From a bacterium (GTDB taxonomy: Bacteria > UBA3054): 5,569 nucleotides of DNA. Made by a program: the position numbers and the translations under genes. The notes under the pieces were generated by a model. The model saw only the letters and a list, made by a program, of their open reading frames with translations, had not been told where the DNA came from and ran no database searches. Below, one piece after another: positions 1-5,569 of the stretch. The stretch lies in contig JAFYIM010000333.1 in the NCBI GenBank assembly GCA_017538635.1, positions 1-5,569 on the forward strand, written 5' to 3'. Each line of letters opens with the position of its first letter. The first letter of the stretch is position 1.

Positions 1-221
1 AGACCAACGTTTACAACTACACCGAATGGTATTTCCGCTTTCATCTGAATTACCTTGAGCGCCGCGTATTGGAGAGCCTCGGCATAACGAACGTGCCGCT
101 GGCGAAAAAAGAACTTATCCGCCTGGGCATCGGCTTCGGTCCCGACGGCAGGCCGACGGAACCGAAGATTGAGGAAGAGAAAAAGGAAGGAAAGGAAATA
201 AAAGAAGAAAAGCCTGAATAA
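1..221 (+). CDS. C-terminal fragment of an unrecognised protein with a Lys/Glu-rich tail
   Basis: Reading from base 3 the frame stays open for 72 codons to TAA at 219-221; the start lies left of the window. The visible part begins with an aromatic stretch (VYNYTEWYFRFHLNYLERR), followed by a probable helix and a segment ending GIGFGPDGRPTEP. The last 20 or so residues are almost entirely Lys and Glu (IEEEKKEGKEIKEEKPE) and are probably a disordered charged tail. No catalytic motif, membrane segment or known domain is visible, and I do not recognise the family. The stop is only three bases before the histidine kinase start, so the two genes are probably co-transcribed, and the cluster promoter must then lie upstream of the window. 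That it is coding is supported by the frame, the codon-like pattern and the tight junction; its function is unknown. Confidence 0.75.
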   Translation, partial: TNVYNYTEWYFRFHLNYLERRVLESLGITNVPLAKKELIRLGIGFGPDGRPTEPKIEEEKKEGKEIKEEKPE

Positions 222-224
222 AGC

Positions 225-1724
225 ATGACCAACCCCCGCTTAGTCAGAAGACTGCCTTTGTTTTCATCGCTTTTCCTGGCGGTGCTTATAGTGGCTGTCG
301 CTTTTTCGTATTCCTACCGCGACCACGCGCTGTTTACGGAATACGCGAGGATGACTGCCATCAGGGAAGGCAACACGCTTCTGACAAGCTTCCATTCCTG
401 GGTGGGCAGGGGGCGTTTCAGGGACATGTCGCTAGAGGACTTCACAAACGTCACCTTATATGTCTGCCGCAATTCCTCCGCCAGCATCTATTCTTTCCTT
501 ATGCCGAACATGCAGGTCTTCAACGCCGGTATGAAGGAATTGCCTATGCGCTATCTTGCGGAGCTTAAGGATAAAAGCATTCCGACCAACGGATTCAGGG
601 CTTTTCATTTCACGAGCAAAGACGGACGCTACATGCTGTTCTGCACTCCGGTCTTTACTTATTACCTTAATTCCGGAACACGGAGAGTTCCCGGCGTCAA
701 TAGTTATTCCAATGCGGCTGAGGAAAACAGCGACGTTCAGAATCGTCGAAGGGGTGACATCCGCTATTTCTGCCGTCTTTTGACGGGCAGTTCCTGCCAT
801 TTCGAACTTATGAACATGAAAGGCGACGATCTGCCGCTTGCCATAATCGGCATACCGACGGAAACGTACTCCGCTTTCGTTAATCCCAGAAAGATCCATG
901 GCCTGATATTCCTGGCGATCTTTGCGATCATAACTTTCTTTTTGATCTTCATCGTCAGCTTCACCAGGGAAAAACGCAGCGTGGAGCGGTCGCTTAAGAT
1001 AGCGGAGGAGCAGAATGCGGCTTTGCAGTCGGAAAAGATCTTCAACGACAGGCTCGTCACGATCGGCCGGGCCGCGGCAGCTATCGCCCACGACCTGAGG
1101 AATCCCTTGAGCTCCATAAGAGGTTTCATCGAGCTTTTCAAAAAGCACGCTGATGAGACTAAGGACGAAGTTTATTCCAAGCATACGGACGTGATGCTGA
1201 GGGAAATAGACCGCCTGAACAACCGCATCACCAGCATACTTAATTTCGCCAAACCGGATACGCTGAATTTGAGGCGCTGCCAGATAAAGGAATTCCTCGA
1301 TCAGCTTGTCGCCATGGAGGATTCTGACGCCGAGTCTAGGGGCGTTGATCTTGTTATCGACCTCGGGAACGATCTTCCGGACATTATGCTTGACGAAGCG
1401 GTCTTTATGCGCGCCGCACTGAACCTTTGCGTCAACGCCTACGACGCCATGCCTTACGGCGGGGAACTGAGGATCCGCTGCAGAAGAAACGGAGACTTCC
1501 TTTCCGTGGCTTTTCAGGATTCAGGCTCCGGAATTAAGCCAGATCTTATGGAACACATCTTCGATCCTTTCATAACGTCCAAGGCGGAAGGATCCGGCTT
1601 AGGCTTGGCCAGCGTGGAGAAAGCCGTCACTGAACACAAGGGCACCATAACAGCCCGCAACGCCGCCACGGGAGGCGCGATCTTCGAGATCCTGCTTCCG
1701 GGTGCGGACATATTTGACAAATGA
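225..1724 (+). CDS. Membrane sensor histidine kinase, NtrB/ZraS-like, partner of the downstream NtrC-type regulator
   Basis: This 499-residue protein should sense an extracytoplasmic signal, autophosphorylate on His and pass the phosphate to the adjacent regulator. Visible order: membrane segment about 11-29; extracytoplasmic domain about 30-222; second membrane segment about 225-246; a short charged, probably coiled-coil linker about 247-275 with no evident HAMP or PAS domain; then the HisKA dimerisation domain with H-box IAHDLRNPL, phospho-acceptor His289 (codon 1089-1091). The HATPase_c domain follows: N-box NLCVNAYDAM (Asn400, Asn404), G1 box DSGSGI (432-437), F-box IFDPF (445-449) and G2 box GSGLGLA (456-462). 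All catalytic boxes look intact. The sensor domain has four Cys (81, 140, 183, 191) and I cannot assign its family; the strand running into the second membrane segment (LAIIGIPTETYSAF) would fit a Cache/PDC-like fold, which is inference. The ATG at 225 is preferred because the first membrane segment lies immediately downstream; it lacks a good Shine-Dalgarno site and is probably translationally coupled to the preceding gene. Confidence 0.95.
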   Translation: MTNPRLVRRLPLFSSLFLAVLIVAVAFSYSYRDHALFTEYARMTAIREGNTLLTSFHSWVGRGRFRDMSLEDFTNVTLYVCRNSSASIYSFLMPNMQVFNAGMKELPMRYLAELKDKSIPTNGFRAFHFTSKDGRYMLFCTPVFTYYLNSGTRRVPGVNSYSNAAEENSDVQNRRRGDIRYFCRLLTGSSCHFELMNMKGDDLPLAIIGIPTETYSAFVNPRKIHGLIFLAIFAIITFFLIFIVSFTREKRSVERSLKIAEEQNAALQSEKIFNDRLVTIGRAAAAIAHDLRNPLSSIRGFIELFKKHADETKDEVYSKHTDVMLREIDRLNNRITSILNFAKPDTLNLRRCQIKEFLDQLVAMEDSDAESRGVDLVIDLGNDLPDIMLDEAVFMRAALNLCVNAYDAMPYGGELRIRCRRNGDFLSVAFQDSGSGIKPDLMEHIFDPFITSKAEGSGLGLASVEKAVTEHKGTITARNAATGGAIFEILLPGADIFDK

Positions 1725-3055
1725 TCAAGACTCACGAAACCTGGATACTGGTCGCAGACGACGACCGGGCGCACCGCGACATGCTGAGGGCTAACCTTGA
1801 GCACGCCGGATATTCCGTTATGGAAGTGACTAACGGAAGCGAGGCGGTCAAATGCGTGAAAACTCAGCATCCCGACCTCGTCTTAATGGACATGCGCATG
1901 CCGGAAATGGACGGCCTTACGGCAGTAAAAGAAATAAGGAAAATAAACGAGCGCGTGCCGATTTTGATCATGACCGCTTACGGAACGATCGAGAACGCGG
2001 TGCAGACCGTTAAATCCGGAGCTTACGACTACATCTTAAAGCCGCTTGACATGAGCGTTCTCATGAAGACCATAAAAATCGGCCTTCAGAAACAGGACGA
2101 ACCGGAAGAACAATCCAAGCTTGTTTCCAGCGAGACTTATATCGCCGAAAGCCCAGTCATGAAAGATATTTTCGCGCTTGCGGAAAAAGTCGCAAGAAGC
2201 GAGGCAAACGTCCTTCTGACGGGCGAGAGCGGGACAGGCAAGGAAGTCCTGGCGAATTTCATCCAGGAAAAAAGCGCCAGAAGCGACAAGCCTTTCGTCA
2301 AGGTGAACTGCGCCGCTCTGCACGACCAGCTTTTGGAGTCCGAGCTCTTCGGACATGAGAAGGGCGCCTTCACCGGCGCGGTCGCCCAAAGGAAAGGCCG
2401 CTTTGAACTGGCTGACACCGGCACGATCTTCCTGGACGAGATAGGGGACATGGCCCTGGAAACTCAGGCCAAGATATTGAGGGCCCTCCAGCAGGGAACC
2501 TTTGAGCGGCTTGGCGGAACGCAGACCATAAAAACGGACTGCCGTGTGATCGCCGCCACCAACAAAGACCTTGAGGCTGCAGTCGCCGCCGGAAGATTCC
2601 GCGAGGATCTCTACTACCGCCTCTCCGTTGTGCCGATGCCGATCCCGCCTTTGCGGGAAAGAAAGGAGGACATTCCGGCCCTGGCTAATTACTTCTTGAA
2701 AAAGCATTCCGAGAAGAACCGCAAGCATATGAAACGCATTGCCCAGGAAGCGATGGACAAGCTTGTCGCCTACGATTGGCCGGGGAACGTCAGGGAACTC
2801 TCGAACTGCATCGAGAGGGCTGTCATACTCTCCCTGGGAGACGACATAACCTTAGAGTCGCTTCCCAACAGCATAAGACAGTCCTCTTCCGCGCCGGCAG
2901 GCGACCTAAACATTATGGAGCAAGCTGAGCGCAGCGCCATACTGACCGCCCTCAAGTCCTGCGGCGGCAACAAGAGCCTGGCCGCTGAAAAACTCGGAAT
3001 AAACCGCAAGACCCTTGCAAGCAAAATGCAACGCTACAATATAAGTGAGGAATGA
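1721..3055 (+). CDS. Sigma-54-dependent response regulator, NtrC family (REC - AAA+ - Fis-type HTH)
   Basis: This 444-residue cytoplasmic transcription activator has the full three-domain NtrC architecture. The receiver domain (about 8-120) has the acidic pocket at Asp13-Asp15, phospho-acceptor Asp57 (LVLMDMRMPEMDG), Thr85 and Lys107. After a short linker the AAA+ domain (about 140-370) has Walker A GESGTGKE (168-175), the sigma-54 contact loop GAFTGA (215-220), Walker B GTIFLDE (234-240), arginine-finger candidates Arg294 and Arg300 in FREDLYYRL, and the sensor II segment WPGNVREL (353-360). A Fis-type helix-turn-helix fills about 400-441 (AAEKLGINRKTL within it). The length is normal for the family and no key residue is missing, so it should be able to remodel sigma-54 RNA polymerase. 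Its ATG overlaps the kinase stop as ATGA, which together with the matching domain types makes the kinase its cognate partner. The regulon cannot be told from this window; ZraR-, AtoC- and NtrC-like roles are all possible. Confidence 0.97.
   Translation: MIKTHETWILVADDDRAHRDMLRANLEHAGYSVMEVTNGSEAVKCVKTQHPDLVLMDMRMPEMDGLTAVKEIRKINERVPILIMTAYGTIENAVQTVKSGAYDYILKPLDMSVLMKTIKIGLQKQDEPEEQSKLVSSETYIAESPVMKDIFALAEKVARSEANVLLTGESGTGKEVLANFIQEKSARSDKPFVKVNCAALHDQLLESELFGHEKGAFTGAVAQRKGRFELADTGTIFLDEIGDMALETQAKILRALQQGTFERLGGTQTIKTDCRVIAATNKDLEAAVAAGRFREDLYYRLSVVPMPIPPLRERKEDIPALANYFLKKHSEKNRKHMKRIAQEAMDKLVAYDWPGNVRELSNCIERAVILSLGDDITLESLPNSIRQSSSAPAGDLNIMEQAERSAILTALKSCGGNKSLAAEKLGINRKTLASKMQRYNISEE
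3047..3050 (+). promoter_or_regulatory. Shine-Dalgarno site (GAGG) that favours the 3058 start
   Basis: GAGG lies within the last codons of the response regulator gene. It is 7 bases from the ATG at 3058 but only 1 base from the in-frame ATG at 3052. Normal ribosome spacing therefore favours 3058, although 3052 forms an ATGA overlap like the other junctions in the cluster. Confidence 0.6.
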
Positions 3056-3057
3056 AA

Positions 3058-4200
3058 ATGCCAAGATATGTACTGCCACTCTTTCTTTTAGTCTGCGCAA
3101 TGATCTGCCCGGCCGCGACCGGCGCGGAAGTAAAGCATATCAAGGAGATCGCCACCAACGTGGTGGAGGTATCGGAACCTTATTATTTCCCGAGGCTGGC
3201 CTTCGAGCTCGGCAAGTATCCCTGCATGGAAAGTCTTGAAGCCCTCAACTTAATGTGGGGGAAATGTCAGGTGGAACCCAACCCCTACACCAGCAGCACC
3301 ACCAGGGACGATCTTTACATCGCCAGGGCTTACATCCTCTATTCCGTCGCCAGGATCGGTTCCACTTTCCCGCCGGGAGCCCAGATGCTTAAAGAGCATT
3401 CCGAGATCTCGCGCCCCTTAGGCATGGCTTTCTTGCAGGCCAAGAGCAATGCACTCATAAGCTTCCTAAAGAAGGGCGTTCCCGGCCTTATAGGCTCCGT
3501 TAAGCCCGCCTCCAGCGACACCGAGATCTATCTGATGAAAAAATTCATTCCCGGCACCGCATTCATCATCAAGAATTGTCCGGACCTTAACGGCGAAGGC
3601 ATCCGATTCGAAGACTTGAGAAGAATGCTGGAAGCGATCTGTCTGCTCGAGATGTCGGGCTCCAAGGACGCTCTGCAGCTCTTAAACCAGATGCTGGGCA
3701 CCAACGACGCCCGCTATTGGGAGAAGGCGGTCTTCCGCGCAGTCTATAACCTTGACATTACGGACGAGGAAAAATTCGAGTTCTACAAGAGAGCCTACGC
3801 TATGACCAAAAACAAAACGGTTGACAAGGCGCCCAAGAATTTGAAAGGCGAACCGGAATTCTCTATCCGCAACATTTCCGGCGAAGCGCATCTCATTCTC
3901 CTCGTCTCCCGTCTCGACATCCCGATCAAAGAAAAAGGCCAGCTCTATGAAAAATCCCTGGTCAGCAAATCTTTCACCGCCAAGGAAGCGGTCGTGGACG
4001 CCATGATAAGGGAAGGCCTTTTCAAGAATCTTATGGCGGTCTTTTCCGGCCGCAACAAGGATATGAACCTGGCGCAGTTCGCCATCTATCGCTTAGGCTA
4101 CGATGCCTCCGCCGGATCAAAAGATATCTTGAAGAAACTCGTCAAAGGCGAGAACAAAACGCTCGCCGACACTGCCAAAGAAGCGCTGCTCATCAAATGA
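3058..4200 (+). CDS. Exported protein of unknown function with HEAT-like helical C-terminal part
   Basis: From the 3058 start this is 380 residues; an in-frame ATG at 3052 would add two and give a 4-base ATGA overlap with the regulator. The N-terminus (MPRYVLPLFLLVCAMICPAA) is a Sec signal peptide, with cleavage likely near ATGA/EV around residue 23; the Cys residues in it do not form a good lipobox, so I expect a soluble extracytoplasmic protein. The mature part is rich in amphipathic helices. The last 45 residues (about 335-378) follow a two-helix pattern like HEAT or PBS-lyase repeats (IYRLGYDASAGSKDILKKL, then a second helix ending AKEALL), and segments near 189-215 and 305-330 look similar but more degenerate. 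This solenoid reading is inference. Cys56 and Cys70 could form a disulfide. No enzyme motif is visible. Its position between a two-component pair and nth, on one probable transcript, allows an accessory role in signalling but does not prove one. Confidence 0.88.
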   Translation: MPRYVLPLFLLVCAMICPAATGAEVKHIKEIATNVVEVSEPYYFPRLAFELGKYPCMESLEALNLMWGKCQVEPNPYTSSTTRDDLYIARAYILYSVARIGSTFPPGAQMLKEHSEISRPLGMAFLQAKSNALISFLKKGVPGLIGSVKPASSDTEIYLMKKFIPGTAFIIKNCPDLNGEGIRFEDLRRMLEAICLLEMSGSKDALQLLNQMLGTNDARYWEKAVFRAVYNLDITDEEKFEFYKRAYAMTKNKTVDKAPKNLKGEPEFSIRNISGEAHLILLVSRLDIPIKEKGQLYEKSLVSKSFTAKEAVVDAMIREGLFKNLMAVFSGRNKDMNLAQFAIYRLGYDASAGSKDILKKLVKGENKTLADTAKEALLIK

Positions 4201-4832
4201 CGGAAAAGGAAAGAAAAATAAAACTTATCGAAGCTCTGCAAAAAGCTTATCCCAAAGCGGGCTGCTCACTGAAGCACAAAGGAGTTTGGCAGCTTATGGT
4301 CGCCACGATCCTTTCCGCCCAGTGCACCGACGAGCGAGTCAACCTCACTACTCCGGCTCTTTTCAAAGCTTACCCTACGCCCAAAGCTATGGGCGAAGCC
4401 AAACAGGAAGACGTTGAAAAACTGATTCGCTCCTGCGGCTTTTACAAAAACAAAGCCAAAAACATCATCGCCGCTTCGAAAATAATTGCTGAAAATTTCA
4501 AAGGCCGCGTGCCGAAAACCATGGAAGAGCTTAGCAATCTTCCCGGCGTGGCCAGGAAGACCGCCAACGTCGTCTTAGGCACCGGTTACGGCATCAACGA
4601 CGGCATAGTAGTCGATACGCACGTAGCAAGACTCTCAAACCGCCTTGGCCTCAGCAAAAACACTGAGCCGGAAAAGATAGAAAAAGACCTGATTAAAATC
4701 GTCCCCAGGGAAGAGTGGACAGACTTCAGCCACCAGCTCATCGCGCATGGCCGCGCCATCTGCCAGGCCAGAAACCCCAAATGCTCCGAGTGCCCCTTTC
4801 AATCCCTCTGCCCCCGCAAGGGCGTGTTGTAA
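4197..4832 (+). CDS. nth: Endonuclease III, bifunctional DNA glycosylase/AP lyase with a 4Fe-4S cluster
   Basis: The enzyme removes oxidised pyrimidines from DNA and cleaves the abasic site by beta-elimination in base-excision repair. At 211 residues it matches the usual Nth length. Visible signatures are LSAQCTD (40-45, conserved near the N-terminal glycosylase core), the helix-hairpin-helix LPGVARKTANVVLG with catalytic Lys121, and VVDTHVARLSNRLGL with catalytic Asp140. The C-terminal iron-sulfur loop has Cys189, Cys196, Cys199 and Cys205 in the exact C-x6-C-x2-C-x5-C spacing. The Lys plus Asp pair and complete cluster ligands identify Nth rather than MutY, which lacks the Lys. The ATG overlaps the preceding stop as ATGA with no clear Shine-Dalgarno site, so translation is probably coupled to the upstream gene. 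Stop TAA is at 4830-4832. It looks intact and functional. Confidence 0.97.
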   Translation: MTEKERKIKLIEALQKAYPKAGCSLKHKGVWQLMVATILSAQCTDERVNLTTPALFKAYPTPKAMGEAKQEDVEKLIRSCGFYKNKAKNIIAASKIIAENFKGRVPKTMEELSNLPGVARKTANVVLGTGYGINDGIVVDTHVARLSNRLGLSKNTEPEKIEKDLIKIVPREEWTDFSHQLIAHGRAICQARNPKCSECPFQSLCPRKGVL

Positions 4833-4845
4833 TTTCAGGCTGAGG

Positions 4846-4875
4846 CTAACATTCCTTAAGGAAATATGATAAACT
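4846..4875 (+). promoter_or_regulatory. Weak sigma-70-like promoter candidate for the gene starting at 4914
   Basis: CTAACA (4846-4851) matches the -35 consensus TTGACA at four of six positions, and TAAACT (4870-4875) matches TATAAT at four of six, with an 18-base spacer. A better-looking -10, TATGAT (4865-4870), has no acceptable -35 at normal spacing. The 81-base gap after nth and a fresh Shine-Dalgarno site make a new promoter here plausible, but the match is weak and may be chance in AT-rich DNA. Confidence 0.25.
4852..4863. repeat. Perfect 12-bp palindrome TTCCTTAAGGAA
   Basis: This self-complementary site with no spacer lies in the gap between nth and the last gene, and inside the spacer of the promoter candidate. 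Such a position would suit a dimeric repressor operator. As an RNA hairpin it would have no loop and no following U-run, so I do not read it as a terminator. The sequence is certain; the function is inference. Confidence 0.5.
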
Positions 4876-4883
4876 TTTCAGCA

Positions 4884-4896
4884 GTTAAGTTTTAAC
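4884..4896. repeat. Short inverted repeat GTTAA-GTT-TTAAC
   Basis: Two 5-base arms surround a 3-base centre, 18 bases upstream of the ATG at 4914. It could be a second operator half-site pair or a weak hairpin in the leader RNA. It is AT-rich and short, so chance occurrence is quite possible. Confidence 0.3.
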
Positions 4897-4904
4897 CAAC
4901 ACGC

Positions 4905-4908
4905 GAGG
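4905..4908 (+). promoter_or_regulatory. Shine-Dalgarno site (GAGG) for the 4914 start
   Basis: GAGG sits 5 bases before the ATG at 4914, a normal spacing. It supports this ATG, which is followed directly by a signal peptide, as the true start of the last gene. Confidence 0.7.
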
Positions 4909-4913
4909 TTCTT

Positions 4914-5569
4914 ATGCGCCTTAAAAAATTCTTTTTGTTGGCAATGGTTTTCTTCATAGCCGGAACGACATTAGCCGACACTATTGTCACACAGGAAGTC
5001 GCTACTGTCTCAAACTATGTTAAGGGCAAGACCACGCTTAAGCTGAGCGGAACGCTGAGCGAAACCGCCTTAAAAGCGCTTGCTGAAGGAACAAACAGCG
5101 TATCTATCTGCAATAATCTCGGCAGTTACCTTACTGCTCCAACACTGTTTCCGGAAAATAAGAAAGGTTACGGGACAAAGACCGGTGGTCAGAAGATCTC
5201 TGTTAAATCTAAAAATGGAAAATTCAAGTGGACGGAAAAAGACGTTACCGCGAATTTCGCTTTTGTAGTAGGGAATGAAACTGGAAAACTCAGCAAAGCC
5301 TCCTTTAAATCTTCCGGAACGATAGACACGAAAGATATCGAGAACTTCAAGACACAAAAGGCAACGGTCTTGGACATGCTATCCTACGAAAAAGGCCTGG
5401 GAAGCGTTGCCGCCTACACCTTTACTCCTGAGCTGAAAGGCAAAAGCTATAAGCATGCGAATAAGGGTGCGGATCTGCAAGTTAAGTTTTCCGCCAATTC
5501 CAAGGGCAAAGCGACAGCGACATTCAAGCTTCTTCCAAACGCCGCTTCTCCGGCATTCATAAGCGAATC
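4914..5569 (+). CDS. Exported protein of unknown function, cut off by the right edge
   Basis: The frame from ATG 4914 is open for 218 full codons to the end of the window with no stop, so the gene is partial at its 3' end. The N-terminus MRLKKFFLLAMVFFIAGTTL is a clear Sec signal peptide (Lys/Arg start, hydrophobic core), probably cleaved after Ala21 before DTIVTQ. The rest is rich in Lys, Ser, Thr and Gly with alternating hydrophobic residues, which suggests mostly beta structure. Short similar phrases recur (LKLSGTLSE at 42-50, FKSSGTIDT at 131-139), hinting at repeated beta modules, but too weakly to define a repeat. There is one Cys in the mature part (Cys66) and no enzyme motif. By eye its codons are more A/T-rich than those of the upstream genes. 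It has its own Shine-Dalgarno site and an 81-base upstream gap, so it is probably a separate or semi-independent unit. I do not recognise the family. Confidence 0.85.
   Translation, partial: MRLKKFFLLAMVFFIAGTTLADTIVTQEVATVSNYVKGKTTLKLSGTLSETALKALAEGTNSVSICNNLGSYLTAPTLFPENKKGYGTKTGGQKISVKSKNGKFKWTEKDVTANFAFVVGNETGKLSKASFKSSGTIDTKDIENFKTQKATVLDMLSYEKGLGSVAAYTFTPELKGKSYKHANKGADLQVKFSANSKGKATATFKLLPNAASPAFISE

Noticed and set aside
456..1184. Long minus-strand open frame (242 codons) opposite the kinase gene
   Set aside because: It lies wholly inside an unambiguous histidine kinase, its translation has no recognisable domain, and it is best explained as an antisense shadow of the coding frame.
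2036..2728. Long minus-strand open frame (230 codons) opposite the response regulator gene
   Set aside because: It mirrors the conserved AAA+ coding region, shows no domain of its own and has no supporting start context.
3096..3111. Possible lipoprotein signal (Cys after a hydrophobic run) in the exported protein
   Set aside because: The residues before both Cys candidates do not fit a lipobox (Val or Ile at the -1 position), and an ordinary cleavage site near TGA/EV fits better.
4810..4835. GCCC / GGGC mini-stem at the end of nth followed by a few T residues, as a possible terminator
   Set aside because: The stem is only 4 to 5 base pairs, lies inside the nth coding region and lacks a real T-run.
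4938..4953. TTGGCA-like sequence resembling a sigma-54 -24 element
   Set aside because: There is no GC at the -12 position and it lies inside the signal peptide coding sequence of the last gene.
5070..5377. Minus-strand open frames of 95 and 62 codons near the right edge
   Set aside because: The plus-strand frame from 4914 has a signal peptide and Shine-Dalgarno site and covers this region; the minus-strand frames have neither.

Overview
The window carries a tightly packed, entirely plus-strand gene cluster from a bacterium, probably a diderm: exported proteins carry Sec signal peptides, and the sensor kinase has a large loop between two membrane segments. Base composition looks close to half GC. 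I see no rRNA, tRNA, insertion sequence, integrase or CRISPR array, and nothing that fixes the phylum.

Layout. Bases 1-221 are the last 72 codons of an unrecognised gene with a Lys/Glu-rich tail. Three bases later a membrane sensor histidine kinase begins (225-1724). It overlaps by 4 bases (ATGA) a sigma-54-dependent NtrC-family response regulator (1721-3055). Next is a signal-peptide-bearing protein of unknown function with a helical, HEAT-like C-terminal part (3058-4200, or from 3052). Its stop overlaps by 4 bases (ATGA) the start of endonuclease III, nth (4197-4832). An 81-base gap with a weak promoter candidate, a perfect 12-bp palindrome and a short inverted repeat separates this cluster from a second exported protein of unknown function. 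That gene starts at 4914 and runs off the right edge without a stop.

How the parts may work together. The kinase and regulator form a complete ZraS/ZraR- or AtoS/AtoC-type two-component pair. The kinase would read an extracytoplasmic signal and phosphorylate the regulator at Asp57, which would then activate sigma-54 promoters. I found no convincing -24/-12 promoter in the non-coding parts of this window, so its targets are probably elsewhere. The exported protein is translationally linked to the pair and could be an accessory or signal-related partner, but that rests on gene order alone. Nth is a housekeeping base-excision repair enzyme that probably shares the transcript without sharing the function.

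Overall this is mostly a conventional signalling and repair cluster. The least explained parts are the kinase sensor domain, the two exported proteins and the palindromic intergenic region. I do not see evidence strong enough to claim a new system.
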